This document shows positions 1 to 7,916 of a stretch of 64,000 nucleotides of DNA, one piece after another; position 1 is the stretch's first letter; every line of letters begins with the position of its first letter. The stretch comes from Alphaproteobacteria bacterium. Its GTDB lineage: Bacteria; Pseudomonadota; Alphaproteobacteria; Sphingomonadales; Sphingomonadaceae. The notes under the pieces were generated by a model. The model made no database searches. It was not told the origin of the DNA and saw nothing but the letters and a program-made list of their open reading frames with translations. Where the stretch lies: assembly GCA_030424845.1 (NCBI GenBank), contig JAUHWC010000004.1, positions 310,001-374,000 of the forward strand, given 5' to 3'. The position numbers and the translations under genes are program-made.

Positions 1-203
1 TCCATGCCGCCAGCGGCATCGGCATCCCCCTTCTGAGCGACCCGGTCTATGGCGAGAAGGCCGGCTTTGCGCGCACCATGCTGCATGCCAGCGCACTCAC
101 CGTTCCGCGCGAGAACAAGCCCGCAATCGAGGCGCATGCCCCCATGCCGGCCGACTTCGTCTCGCTGGGTTTTGCCCCACCGAAGCCCGCGGAGGCCGGG
201 TGA
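1..203 (+). CDS. RluA-family RNA pseudouridine synthase, C-terminal end (partial)
   Basis: Only the last 66 codons are in the window (frame begins at base 3); the start lies to the left. The frame opens with HAASGIGIPLLSDPVYGEK, which resembles the late conserved block of RluA-type rRNA/tRNA pseudouridine synthases, followed by the usual RTMLHAS strand and a PMPADF tail. The catalytic Asp and any S4 domain would be upstream and cannot be checked, so RluA, RluC and RluD types cannot be separated. The stop is one base from the arfB start, so the two genes are probably co-transcribed. Confidence 0.8.
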   Translation, partial: HAASGIGIPLLSDPVYGEKAGFARTMLHASALTVPRENKPAIEAHAPMPADFVSLGFAPPKPAEAG

Positions 204-204
204 G

Positions 205-609
205 ATGGGCGCGATCCTCGATAGGGCGCAGGCACTGGCCGAGGAGAGCTTCAGCGCCGCGTCCGGCCCGGGTGGGCAGAACGTCAACAAGGTGGCAACC
301 GCAGTGCAGCTGCGGGTCAATATCTACCGCCTTGGCCTGCCGCCGCGAATCTTTGCCCGGCTGAAGGAACTGGCGGGAAGCCGCCTCAACGCGCGCGGCG
401 AAATCGTGATCGATGCACGCCGTTTCCGCACGCAGGAAGCCAACCGCGCCGATGCCCGCGAAAGGCTGGCAGAACTGATCGAGGCGAGCCTGAAGGAACC
501 GAAAAAGCGTGCGCAAACAAGGGTCAACCGCGTTGGCAAGGTCAAGCGGTTGAAGGCCAAGAAGGAACACAGCGAAAAGAAGGCCAATCGCGGCAAGGTG
601 AGTTGGTAA
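205..609 (+). CDS. arfB: peptidyl-tRNA hydrolase ArfB (alternative ribosome rescue)
   Basis: Predicted 134-residue codon-independent peptidyl-tRNA hydrolase of the ArfB/YaeJ/ICT1 family, which frees ribosomes stalled on mRNAs without a stop codon. The GGQ motif that hydrolyses the ester bond is at residues 23-25 (SGPGGQNVNK context). The C-terminus is a Lys/Arg-rich tail (residues about 105-134), which in this family threads into the empty mRNA channel. Length is normal for the family. I chose the ATG one base after the preceding stop because it places GGQ at the usual distance from the N-terminus; a longer upstream reading would only overlap the RluA gene. Confidence 0.93.
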   Translation: MGAILDRAQALAEESFSAASGPGGQNVNKVATAVQLRVNIYRLGLPPRIFARLKELAGSRLNARGEIVIDARRFRTQEANRADARERLAELIEASLKEPKKRAQTRVNRVGKVKRLKAKKEHSEKKANRGKVSW

Positions 610-751
610 CGGCTGCCATCAAGGCCCCTGCCGCCTTGACTTTTCCCCGATTCTCCCCCAATGGCGCGCGTCGAAGGGCGGCGCCTGTTGCGTCGCCTGT
701 TGTTTTTCAGGGCCGTGATGCCCTCAACCAGACCTTTTTGGGAATAGAGAC

Positions 752-916
752 ATGGCGAAGCCCGCAACCGTCAAAGTCCGGCTTAACTCGACCGAATCCG
801 GCTTCTTCTACGTGACGAAGAAGAACCCGCGCAACATCACCGAGAAGCTGTCCTTCCGCAAGTATGACCCGATCGTGAAGAAGCACGTCGAGTTCAAGGA
901 AGGCAAGATCAAGTAA
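752..916 (+). CDS. rpmG: 50S ribosomal protein L33
   Basis: A 54-codon gene encoding the short basic ribosomal protein L33. The protein starts [11 protein letters not shown], contains FYVTKKNPR and KLSFRKYDP, and ends in EGKIK, matching alphaproteobacterial L33. It belongs to the zinc-independent form: it lacks the two CxxC pairs of zinc-binding L33. It stands alone between arfB and the LolA-like gene, as is common for rpmG in this group. Length is at the family norm of about 55 residues. Confidence 0.95.
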   Translation: MAKPATVKVRLNSTESGFFYVTKKNPRNITEKLSFRKYDPIVKKHVEFKEGKIK

Positions 917-1010
917 GCAGGCCGTTCCCGTTCGGGATACGGACATGCTGAACGATCGGAACCCTTCCGGTTCAGTGACAGTTCAATGCTCCGCCACTAG
1001 GATTGCGAGC

Positions 1011-1676
1011 ATGGACCGACTGAAAGCCCTTTCGATCAAAGCCCTGGGCGCCGCGACTGCCGGCGCCCTTGCTGTTTGTGCGCCGGTGGCGCTGCTGGCC
1101 CCGGCCACACCGGCTGCCGCGCAAAGCGATGCCCGGCTGGACCGCGCCGTGCGGGCCTTGCGCTCCATCATCACGATGAAGGCGAATTTCACGCAGACAG
1201 ACCGCGGCGGCCAGGTGCTGACCGGCGAGCTGACCCTGCGCAACCCGGGCCGCATCCGCTTCGAATATTCCAATGATGTGAACATGCTGATCGTCTCCAA
1301 CGGGCGATCGCTGGCGATTGCCGATTACGACGTGCAGCAGCTTGAACGCTATCCGATCAGCGATTCGCCGCTGGGCGCGCTGCTCGATCCGGACAAGGAC
1401 CTGGCGCAGTATGGCAGGGTGGTGGCCACCAATTCGCCGCAGGTCATCAGCGTCGCGGTGTCTGACCCGAACAAGCCCGAATTCCCGGAACTGACGCTGA
1501 TCTTCGTGGAGAAGCCCGGCGCGCCTGCGGGACTGGAACTGAGCGCCTGGGTGGCGCTGGATTCGCAGAACGTGCGCACCACGGTGCGCCTGTCCAACCA
1601 CCGCTATGGCATGTCGGTGCCGGACAGTGCGTTCACCTATCGCGATCCGCGCGGAACGTCCCGTCGCCCAAGGTAA
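1011..1676 (+). CDS. lolA: LolA-like outer-membrane lipoprotein carrier protein
   Basis: 221 residues. A Sec signal peptide is visible (basic start, hydrophobic Ala/Leu core, cleavage expected after the Ala run at about residue 37). The mature part begins with ALRSIITMKANFTQTD, followed by LTGELTLRNPGRIRFEY, the typical LolA first strands (unfavourable outer-membrane lipoprotein ferrying through the periplasm). The chosen ATG gives a normal signal peptide; an in-frame start 66 bases upstream adds an extension without one. The alphaproteobacterial protein is often annotated simply as an outer-membrane lipoprotein carrier; LolA orthology is inferred from sequence look alone. Confidence 0.88.
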   Translation: MDRLKALSIKALGAATAGALAVCAPVALLAPATPAAAQSDARLDRAVRALRSIITMKANFTQTDRGGQVLTGELTLRNPGRIRFEYSNDVNMLIVSNGRSLAIADYDVQQLERYPISDSPLGALLDPDKDLAQYGRVVATNSPQVISVAVSDPNKPEFPELTLIFVEKPGAPAGLELSAWVALDSQNVRTTVRLSNHRYGMSVPDSAFTYRDPRGTSRRPR

Positions 1677-1730
1677 ACGGATCGCCGCCGAACGGTGGTG
1701 GCCGTGCGACAAATTGCGACCTTTCATTCA

Positions 1731-1759
1731 TTCAAACGACAGGCGCCGATACCTATATT
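1731..1759 (+). promoter_or_regulatory. sigma-70-type promoter between lolA and xth
   Basis: TTCAAA (1731-1736), exactly 17 bases, then TATATT (1754-1759), which is 5/6 to the -10 consensus. Transcription would start near 1766. The spacing and the strong -10 make this one of the better promoter matches in the window. It drives either a short transcript ending at the hairpin at 1857-1897 or, with read-through, xth. Confidence 0.5.
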
Positions 1760-1765
1760 GTGACT

Positions 1766-1897
1766 TGTAAGAACGGCTGGTGGATGCGGGTTTCCCCCCT
1801 GTTGCCCGACCGCCCTCATGGCCCGCCTTACCAAGCGTGACGAACGCTAAGAACGGAAACCCCCGTCCCATTTGCCCCCGGGACGGGGGTTTTTCTT
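1766..1897 (+). ncRNA. candidate small RNA (about 130 nt) with intrinsic terminator
   Basis: Inferred transcript between a good promoter (1731-1759) and a strong hairpin plus T tract (1857-1897), in the 283-base gap between lolA and xth. The 5' half contains a C-run (1794-1800) flanked by short complementary CGGG and CCCG segments, resembling the C-rich loops of alphaproteobacterial trans-acting small RNAs. It also contains a 10-codon ORF, MARLTKRDER (1818-1850), without a visible ribosome-binding site, ending 7 bases before the hairpin. It could be a stand-alone small RNA, a leader for xth, or a tiny coding gene. I recognise no known RNA family. Confidence 0.4.
1857..1897 (+). terminator. 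intrinsic terminator
   Basis: CCCCCGTCCC (1860-1869) pairs perfectly with GGGACGGGGG (1880-1889) around a 10-base loop. The flanking AAA/TTT extends the stem, and the 3' side runs into TTTTTTCTTT. This is the strongest intrinsic terminator in the window. It lies about 60 bases before xth, so xth either depends on read-through or has its own promoter. Confidence 0.85.
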
Positions 1898-1959
1898 TGC
1901 CGGTGGTGAAGCTGCCAGCGCGCTTGCTGCAAGGCGGCAAGCAACCTAAGCAAAGCGGC

Positions 1960-2766
1960 ATGATTTCGATTACCAGCTGGAACATCAATTCGGTCCGCCT
2001 GCGGATGCCAATCGTGGCGCAATTCCTCGAGCAGGAAGCGCCCGACATCCTGTGCCTGCAGGAGATCAAGTGCCAGGAGCACCAGTTCCCCTACAAGGCG
2101 TTCGAGGAGCTCGGCTACAACCACTTCGCCGTGCACGGGCAGAAGGGCTATCACGGTGTTGCCACCGTCAGCCGCATCCCGATCACCGAATTCTCCCGCC
2201 ATGACTGGCAGGCCAATGGCGAGGCGCGCCATGTCGGCGTGGAACTGGCCGGCAAGGAGGCCGGCGCGCTCAACGGCATGGTGCTGGAAAACGTCTATAT
2301 CCCCGCTGGCGGGGACGAGCCGGACCGCGAGGTGAATCCCAAGTTCGGCCAGAAGCTCGATTTCCTCGAAAGGATGACGCGCTGGGCCGACAAGGTGGAC
2401 CGTCCCACGATGATCGTCGGCGATTTCAATATCGCCCCGCTGCAAAGTGACGTGTGGAACCACAAGCAGCTGCTCAAGGTCGTCTCGCACACGCCGATCG
2501 AGGTGGAGACCCTGCAACGCTTCAAGGATGCCCACGGCTGGACCGATGTCGGCCGAGAGTTCATCCGCGATCCGGAACGCTATTACAGCTGGTGGAGCTA
2601 TCGCGCGAAGGACTGGCGCGAGAATGACCGTGGCCGCCGCCTCGATCACATGTGGGCCAGCCCCGAACTGGCAGCGCAGGCGACCGGCCACCGCATCCTG
2701 GAGGATGCGCGCAGCTGGGATAAGCCTTCCGATCACATCCCCATCACCACGGAATTCGCAAGCTGA
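1960..2766 (+). CDS. xth: exodeoxyribonuclease III
   Basis: 268 residues, the normal length for the ExoIII/AP endonuclease family. The enzyme cuts DNA 5' of abasic sites and removes 3' nucleotides in base-excision repair. Visible family motifs in order: SWNINSVRLR at the start, LQEIKC with the metal-binding Glu, GYHGVAT, the VGDFNIAP catalytic Asp/Asn strand, and RLDHMWAS and SDHIPI with the C-terminal Asp and catalytic His. I chose the ATG that starts MISITSWN because the metal-binding Asn and Glu then sit at the usual distance; longer in-frame extensions run through the upstream terminator. Confidence 0.95.
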   Translation: MISITSWNINSVRLRMPIVAQFLEQEAPDILCLQEIKCQEHQFPYKAFEELGYNHFAVHGQKGYHGVATVSRIPITEFSRHDWQANGEARHVGVELAGKEAGALNGMVLENVYIPAGGDEPDREVNPKFGQKLDFLERMTRWADKVDRPTMIVGDFNIAPLQSDVWNHKQLLKVVSHTPIEVETLQRFKDAHGWTDVGREFIRDPERYYSWWSYRAKDWRENDRGRRLDHMWASPELAAQATGHRILEDARSWDKPSDHIPITTEFAS

Positions 2767-2798
2767 GCGCGCCGTCCGCCCCTTCTCCCTCGCGCAGG

Positions 2799-3836
2799 GT
2801 GGCACAGGCCGTCGATGCCTTGCGCCACGGCTGGCCGATCAAGGTCGGCGAGGCACCGGTGCTGCTGCCGGTGGAAACCGCGCTCGCTGCCGGTGCACGG
2901 GCGGAGCGTGCGCTGATCTCTGCTGCCCGCGCGGCGACACTGAAGCTGACCAACCAGCGCGATGCCGCCGACGGGCACCATCCGGTGCTGATCCGCGCCG
3001 CCGATCCGATCGACCTTGCAGCCGCCCTGCCCATAGCCGACCCCGCGCTTGATCCCGTGGTGCCGCTCAAGGGCCCGTTCAGGGTGGAGCCCATCGCCTG
3101 CATGGCGGAGGCCGAGGCGGCCATGGCGCTGGCGCGGATCGCCGGGATTCTGCCGGCCTTCCTGTTCGATCCAAGCGATGCCGGGGAAGCCGTGACGCTG
3201 AAAGCGGCGGACCTTGCCGCATGGGAAGATCCCGCGCTGCTGACAATCGCCACCCGCGCGCACCTGCCCATCTCTGCCGCGGAGGATGCGGAGATCGTCG
3301 CCTTCCGCAAGGTGGATGACATGCGCGAGCACATCGCCCTGGTGATCGGCGATCCGGACCATGGCAAGGTGCCGCTGGTGCGGCTGCATTCCGAGTGCCT
3401 GACGGGCGATATCTTCGCCAGCCTCAAGTGCGACTGCGGCCCGCAGCTGGATGCTGCCCTTGCCCAGATGGCCGAGGAGGCGCGCAAGGGCGGCTGGGGC
3501 ATCCTGCTCTACCTCAGACAGGAAGGGCGCGGCATCGGTATCGTCAACAAGCTGCGCGCCTACCGGTTGCAGGATGCCGGCTTCGACACCGTCGATGCCA
3601 ATGCGCGGCTGGGCCTGCCCGTGGAAGCACGCGATTTTCCCACAGCGGCAAAAATGCTCGATTTGCTCGGGGTTAACCAGGCACGTTTGCTGACCAACAA
3701 TCCTGAAAAGGTAAATGCGCTGGAAGGGGCAGGCGTTAAGATTACCGAGCGGGTGGCCCACCAGTTGCCCGCCAACCCGCATAACGTACGCTACCTCGCC
3801 ACCAAGCGCGACCGTGCAGGACATTTGCTGACATGA
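2799..3836 (+). CDS. ribA: GTP cyclohydrolase II
   Basis: 345 residues; catalyses the first committed step of riboflavin synthesis (GTP to diaminohydroxyphosphoribosylaminopyrimidine). The C-terminal half is a complete RibA domain: zinc ligands C200, C211 and C213 (C-x10-C-x-C), the LRQEGRGIG catalytic/GTP-binding segment from about residue 239, and the LLTNNPEKV motif near the end. The N-terminal 140 or so residues are a poorly conserved extension seen in alphaproteobacterial RibA; I see no intact RibB active site in it. The start is a GTG; the frame is open a little further upstream without ATG. The last codons overlap the next gene by four bases. Confidence 0.93.
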   Translation: MAQAVDALRHGWPIKVGEAPVLLPVETALAAGARAERALISAARAATLKLTNQRDAADGHHPVLIRAADPIDLAAALPIADPALDPVVPLKGPFRVEPIACMAEAEAAMALARIAGILPAFLFDPSDAGEAVTLKAADLAAWEDPALLTIATRAHLPISAAEDAEIVAFRKVDDMREHIALVIGDPDHGKVPLVRLHSECLTGDIFASLKCDCGPQLDAALAQMAEEARKGGWGILLYLRQEGRGIGIVNKLRAYRLQDAGFDTVDANARLGLPVEARDFPTAAKMLDLLGVNQARLLTNNPEKVNALEGAGVKITERVAHQLPANPHNVRYLATKRDRAGHLLT

Positions 3837-4354
3837 TTACATACCGGCTCGAGACTGAAGAAGACCGACAGGCCATCTTCGCAGTCCAGGAAGCCGCTTT
3901 TACCGACCACCCCCACGGCGAAGGCACCGAACCGCTGATCGTGGAGCAGCTTCGCCGCGATGACGACCTGATCCTGTCCCTGGTGGCAGAGGACAGCGAA
4001 ACCGGCGAGATCGTGGGGCATGTTGCCATTTCCCCGGCGCGCCTGTCTGACGGATCGCCCGGCTGGCTGGGCCTTGGACCGATTGCCGTGATCCCGTCCC
4101 GCCAGGGCCAGGGCATCGGCAGCAAGCTGATGGAAGAGGCGTGCGGCAGATGCCGCGATCTGGGCGCGGAAGGCGTCATGCTGGTGGGCGATGTCGGCTT
4201 CTACTCACGCTTCGGTTTCGTGCAGGATACGCCGATCACCATGCTCGGCGCGCTGAATGCCTATCTGCAGGTCCTGCCGTTTACCGATGACATTCCCGAA
4301 GCCGTGGTCAAGTTCGCACCGGCATTCGTCTTTGCCAGGCCGAAGAACCGTTAA
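3833..4354 (+). CDS. GNAT-family N-acetyltransferase
   Basis: 173-residue acetyltransferase of the GNAT fold. The acetyl-CoA loop is visible as RQGQGIGSKLMEEA (about residues 86-99), preceded by the LGLGPIAVIPS strand, and the C-terminal part has GFYSRFGF, typical of the YhbS-like branch. Its ATG overlaps the ribA stop (ATGA), so it is translationally coupled to riboflavin synthesis, but the substrate cannot be deduced. Probably cytoplasmic small-molecule or protein acetylation. Confidence 0.85.
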   Translation: MITYRLETEEDRQAIFAVQEAAFTDHPHGEGTEPLIVEQLRRDDDLILSLVAEDSETGEIVGHVAISPARLSDGSPGWLGLGPIAVIPSRQGQGIGSKLMEEACGRCRDLGAEGVMLVGDVGFYSRFGFVQDTPITMLGALNAYLQVLPFTDDIPEAVVKFAPAFVFARPKNR

Positions 4355-4360
4355 CGCTGC

Positions 4361-5344
4361 CTAGCGGATTTCGTAGCGCTGCAGGTTGGCGGCGAGGCGG
4401 TTGTCCTCGATCTGCTGCACCTCGCCCGACCAGTCCGCCACGAAGGTGCTGTTGCGATCCACGCCCGGTGCAAAGCGCGCGTAATTGCCCGCCACCACCA
4501 GGCCGGCGCTGGTGAATTCGCGGCTCTCGGCCGCCACCGCGATGAAGGCGGAGTAGTTTTCCTTGTCGCGCCCCTGGACGAACCAGTTGTTGGTGATCTG
4601 GCCGCTGGCACCGGCCGGCAGGTCGATCATGTAGTTGGTGCCCTGCCCGCCCGCGTCATCGAAGCTGGAGCTGGCGATCTGCACGATCGGCGCGCGCACC
4701 TTGACGTAATGGCCGCCGCGGCCCTGTTCGAAACGGCTGTTGGTGATCCGCACCTGGCGCAGCGCACCGGTGTAGATCGAGTGGGCGCAACCGCCCGCGC
4801 CTTCGCAGGTGCCAAGGCGGGTGAAGGTGGACCGGTCCACCACCAGCTGGGCGGTGTTGTCATAGGCGGTAAGGATGCCTTGCTGGCTGTCCCGGAACCA
4901 GCTTTGCGCCACGGTAAGGTCACCTGTCTCGAGGCGGATGCCTGCGCCGTTGTAATCGCGAACGCGCATGTTCTGGAACACCAGGCCGGATACTTCGGCC
5001 CCGCGCCCGCGCAGCACCAGCGCGGCCTTGCCTTCGCAGGTCACGGCGTCGAACACAGCAGCGCCCGGTTCTTCGGAGAGGTAGGAAATGAAGCCGGCTT
5101 CCTGCACCGCGCACTGGCGATGGTTGCCCGGTGCAATCGCAATCGTGCCGCGCGCATCGCCGATGGCGTTGACCGCGTCCTGCAGGCGCGAGAAGCCCTG
5201 GCCCGTCTCCAGCACGGTAAAGGCAGCGCGTTCGGGTTGGGCGAGCAAGGCGGTCAGCGGGATCGCCGCTATGGCAAGAGCCGCAAGGGCGCCGGCAAGG
5301 CGCAGCGAAGGACGTGCCGGGGGCAGGGATGCATCGCGTGTCAT
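4361..5344 (-). CDS. secreted right-handed parallel beta-helix protein, unknown function
   Basis: 327 residues. An N-terminal signal/anchor (hydrophobic segment about residues 15-36, LAGALAALAIAAIPLTALLA) precedes a domain of short repeated strands such as ISYLSEE, LVFQNMRVRDYNGAGI, LTVAQSWFRDSQQGIL and VRITNSRFEQGRGGHYVK, the look of pectate-lyase-like or periplasmic copper-binding NosD-like beta-helices. No catalytic Asp/His set of a known polysaccharide lyase could be assigned. It converges with the GNAT gene (stops 7 bases apart). Predicted periplasmic or exported; function unknown. Confidence 0.75.
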   Translation of the reverse strand: MTRDASLPPARPSLRLAGALAALAIAAIPLTALLAQPERAAFTVLETGQGFSRLQDAVNAIGDARGTIAIAPGNHRQCAVQEAGFISYLSEEPGAAVFDAVTCEGKAALVLRGRGAEVSGLVFQNMRVRDYNGAGIRLETGDLTVAQSWFRDSQQGILTAYDNTAQLVVDRSTFTRLGTCEGAGGCAHSIYTGALRQVRITNSRFEQGRGGHYVKVRAPIVQIASSSFDDAGGQGTNYMIDLPAGASGQITNNWFVQGRDKENYSAFIAVAAESREFTSAGLVVAGNYARFAPGVDRNSTFVADWSGEVQQIEDNRLAANLQRYEIR

Positions 5345-5387
5345 GCTGCCGCTTTACGCGCGATTGGTTAACGCCGCGCAAAGCCTG

Positions 5388-6398
5388 TCAGGCAAAGGCG
5401 GGCATCACCTCGGCACCGAACAATTGCGCCGATCGCCGCACCTGCTCCACGCTCATGTTGCCGAAGGCCATCTGCGCCAGGCAATAATTGTAGCCGCCAA
5501 GCTCCACGTCCCGCTCGAGGAAGGCACCCACCCTGTCAGGCGATCCCGCGCAGGCCGAACCCGATGCTTCCAGCGCGTCCCAGTCCTTCGGGAAGCTGGC
5601 GACGAAGGGATTGTTGCCGCCGCGCGCTTCCCACAAGTGGACGAAGCTGGCCCGCCAGCGGGCAAAGGCCGGGCGGGCAATGGCGAGTGCCTCCTCGTCG
5701 CTATCGGCCACGACGATGTGTCGTCCCACGCCGATCAGCGGCATGTCCGCCGCCACCCCTCCGCTGGCGGCATAGGCCTGCTTGTAGCCCGCCACCATCT
5801 GCTGCATCCGCTCGCCGGCGAGCAAGGTGACCATGTTGAGGCGATCGCGCGCGCAACGCTCCACCGAAGGCAGGGAATTGGTGCCATACCACAGCGGCGG
5901 GTGCGGCCGCTGCTGCGGGCGCAAGGTCATGGGCACGTCATCGAAGGCAAAGAAGCGCCCGCGGTGATCCAGCCGGTCATTGACCAGGCCCTTTACCAGC
6001 ACCTCGAAGCTCTCCGCGGACAGGTCCTGCTGGTGATCCATGTCGACGCCATAGAAACCCATTTCGATGGGCGAGATCCCGCGGCCATAGCCCAGTTCCA
6101 GCCTCCCGCCGGACAGGGCATCGAGCATGCAGACCTCCTCTATCAGCCGCAACGGATGATAGAGCGGCAGCAGGTAGACCAGCGGCCCGAAGCGGATCGT
6201 GGCGGTGCGCTGGGCGATGGCCGAAAGGTAGATGCCGGGCGAAGGCGCATGGCCCAGCGGCGTGCCGTGATGCTCTGCCACGTGATAGCGGGAAAAGCCC
6301 GCCGCCTCGAACGCCTCGACCATTTGCAGGCGCGCCTCGAAATGCTCCGGCAGCGGCAAGCCGCTGTCATCCACATGGTCGAAAATGCCGAATTGCAT
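5388..6398 (-). CDS. LLM-class flavin-dependent oxidoreductase (luciferase-like)
   Basis: 336 residues of the bacterial luciferase/F420-dependent fold. It begins MQFGIFDHVDDSG, contains HVAEHHGTPLGHAPSP (the conserved E-H-H near the substrate pocket), LLPLYHPLRLIEEVCMLD, and SGGRLELGYGRG, the family signature at about residue 100. The ATG at 6398 has a GAGGGGGC Shine-Dalgarno; a start 17 codons upstream would hide this. It probably uses FMNH2 supplied by a separate reductase; the substrate is unknown. It is followed after 43 bases by the beta-helix gene on the same strand. Confidence 0.87.
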   Translation of the reverse strand: MQFGIFDHVDDSGLPLPEHFEARLQMVEAFEAAGFSRYHVAEHHGTPLGHAPSPGIYLSAIAQRTATIRFGPLVYLLPLYHPLRLIEEVCMLDALSGGRLELGYGRGISPIEMGFYGVDMDHQQDLSAESFEVLVKGLVNDRLDHRGRFFAFDDVPMTLRPQQRPHPPLWYGTNSLPSVERCARDRLNMVTLLAGERMQQMVAGYKQAYAASGGVAADMPLIGVGRHIVVADSDEEALAIARPAFARWRASFVHLWEARGGNNPFVASFPKDWDALEASGSACAGSPDRVGAFLERDVELGGYNYCLAQMAFGNMSVEQVRRSAQLFGAEVMPAFA

Positions 6399-6464
6399 GA
6401 CTGCCCCCTCTTCCGGACGGCACGTTACCGCCGTGGCCGGGCGGGTCAATAATCCGGGCGAGGG

Positions 6465-6779
6465 TCAGCGCTTCCTGTCCCCATTCCGCTGCCGCTTGAA
6501 GGCCTCGAAATCCTTGAGGTCGACGATCTCGCTGCGCACCATCATCCAGCGGATCATCAGGATCGTCCAGCCGAGCACCACGAGCAGGAACAGGCCGGTG
6601 ATTGCCAGCACCACCGCATCGCCGGGTTCGGTGGAAACCGCAGCGACAAAGGCCCCGGTCAGCACCATCAGGGCCAGCAGCCATGCCCCCATGCCGCGCC
6701 AGCCTTCGGCATTGCGCGGGGTGATCTGGAGCATCCAGCCATTTCGCACGCAGATATAGGGCTTGTCCTCTTCACGCAT
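6465..6779 (-). CDS. small two-helix membrane protein downstream of the SPFH/RHH pair
   Basis: 104 residues, not recognised as a named family. Two hydrophobic segments (about residues 29-49 and 55-80) are followed by a charged tail ending in DFEAFKRQRNGDRKR. The start at 6779 (MREEDKPY) is preferred because GGAAGGAG lies six bases upstream; the ATG at 6785 abuts that sequence. The start overlaps the end of the ribbon-helix-helix gene by eight bases, so it is probably translated by coupling and belongs to the SPFH operon. Confidence 0.7.
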   Translation of the reverse strand: MREEDKPYICVRNGWMLQITPRNAEGWRGMGAWLLALMVLTGAFVAAVSTEPGDAVVLAITGLFLLVVLGWTILMIRWMMVRSEIVDLKDFEAFKRQRNGDRKR

Positions 6780-6984
6780 CGCCATCTCCTTCCTTGGGCG
6801 GCCTGCCCCGCTTCGGCCGCTCGCTGATCGGCACCTCGATGCCGCGTTTCTTCATTGCCTCGCGGATGAGTATTTCCAGCTCGGCATTCACCGAACGAAG
6901 CTCGCGCGCGGCAAGGCGCTCCACCGCATCGTGGAGCGCCGGGTCGAGCCGCAGGGCAAAGGCCTTCTTCTTCGCTGCAGGCAT
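6772..6984 (-). CDS. Arc-like ribbon-helix-helix DNA-binding protein
   Basis: 70 residues. The N-terminus KKKAFALRLDPALHDAVERLA is an Arc/MetJ-type ribbon (FALRLDP strand) and first helix, followed by SVNAELEILIREAMKK as the second helix; the tail is basic (KRGRPPKE, AT-hook-like). Such proteins dimerise and bind short palindromes cooperatively. I chose the start MPAAKKK at 6984, four bases after the SPFH stop at 6989; a start nine codons earlier would overlap that gene. The natural candidate target is the tandem palindrome at 7917-7937, in front of its own operon. Confidence 0.82.
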   Translation of the reverse strand: MPAAKKKAFALRLDPALHDAVERLAARELRSVNAELEILIREAMKKRGIEVPISERPKRGRPPKEGDGDA

Positions 6985-6988
6985 GGTC

Positions 6989-7903
6989 TTACTGGTAGAG
7001 CGAACCCGCATTGACGACCGGGTTCACCTCGCGCTCCCCGCACAGCACCACCATCAGGTTGGAGACCATCGCGGCGCGGCGTTCGTCATCCAGCTCGATC
7101 ACGCCGTCGGTCTTGAGCTTGTCGAGCGCCATGTCGACCATCGAGACGGCACCCATCACCAGCTTGGCGCGCGCAGCGATCACCGCTTCGGCCTGCTGGC
7201 GGCGGAGCATCGCCCCGGCGATCTCGCTGGCATAGGCGAGGTGGGTCAGGCCCGCCTCGTCAACCACGATACCGGCCACTTCCAGCCTCTCGTTGAGTTC
7301 GGCCTGGAGTTCGGCGTTGATCACGTCCGGGCTGCCGCGCAGCGTTGTCTCGTCATTCTCGAAATCGTCATAGGGATGGCGCGCGCCCACGGTGCGAAGC
7401 CCTGCCTCGATCTGGATGTTCACGAATTCGCGATAATCATCCACGTCGAACACCGCCTGCGCGGTATCGCGCACGCGCCACACGACGTTGCAGGCAATGT
7501 CGATCGGGTTGCCGCGCTTGTCGTTGATCTTGATGCGTTCGGAATGGATGTTGTGGCTGCGCACGGACACCTTGTTGCGCCCCATCCACGGCCAGCGCCA
7601 ACGCAGCCCGTCCTTCCGGTCCGTCCCGCGATATTCGCCGAACAGCGTGATCACCGCGCTCTGGTTGGGCTGGATCATGTAGAAGCCGGTGGCAACAAGC
7701 AGCACCACGAGGCCGGCCGCAAAGATGCTGCCGACAAAGGCGATCTTCACCAGCTTGGATGAACCGGGATCGGGAATGGCGCCCAGCAGCATCCAAAGGA
7801 CAAGGGCGACGGTCGCCAGCAACACCAGAAGCATGGGATAGCCGCTGTAGGTGCTGGCCGGGCCTTCCCGGCTGCGGATCATGGTTGAAACATTCTCGGA
7901 CAT
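6989..7903 (-). CDS. SPFH (band 7) domain membrane protein
   Basis: 304 residues. Two N-terminal membrane helices (about residues 23-43 and 51-75) are followed by an SPFH/prohibitin domain that begins QPNQSAVITLFGEY and includes RSHNIHSERIKINDKRGNP and ERLEVAGIVVDEAGL; a helical part with EIAGAMLRRQQAEAVIAAR and a C-terminal VSNLMVVLCGE segment follow. SPFH proteins form large membrane-bound oligomeric rings or microdomain scaffolds. It is the first gene of an operon with the ribbon-helix-helix protein, an association I have seen in other proteobacteria. The ATG is preceded by GGAGATTCGC. Confidence 0.88.
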   Translation of the reverse strand: MSENVSTMIRSREGPASTYSGYPMLLVLLATVALVLWMLLGAIPDPGSSKLVKIAFVGSIFAAGLVVLLVATGFYMIQPNQSAVITLFGEYRGTDRKDGLRWRWPWMGRNKVSVRSHNIHSERIKINDKRGNPIDIACNVVWRVRDTAQAVFDVDDYREFVNIQIEAGLRTVGARHPYDDFENDETTLRGSPDVINAELQAELNERLEVAGIVVDEAGLTHLAYASEIAGAMLRRQQAEAVIAARAKLVMGAVSMVDMALDKLKTDGVIELDDERRAAMVSNLMVVLCGEREVNPVVNAGSLYQ

Positions 7904-7916
7904 GCGAATCTCCTGT

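Noticed and set aside
2447-3052. A 201-codon plus-strand frame overlapping xth and ribA
   Set aside because: Arg/Ala/Pro-rich out-of-frame translation of two genuine genes.
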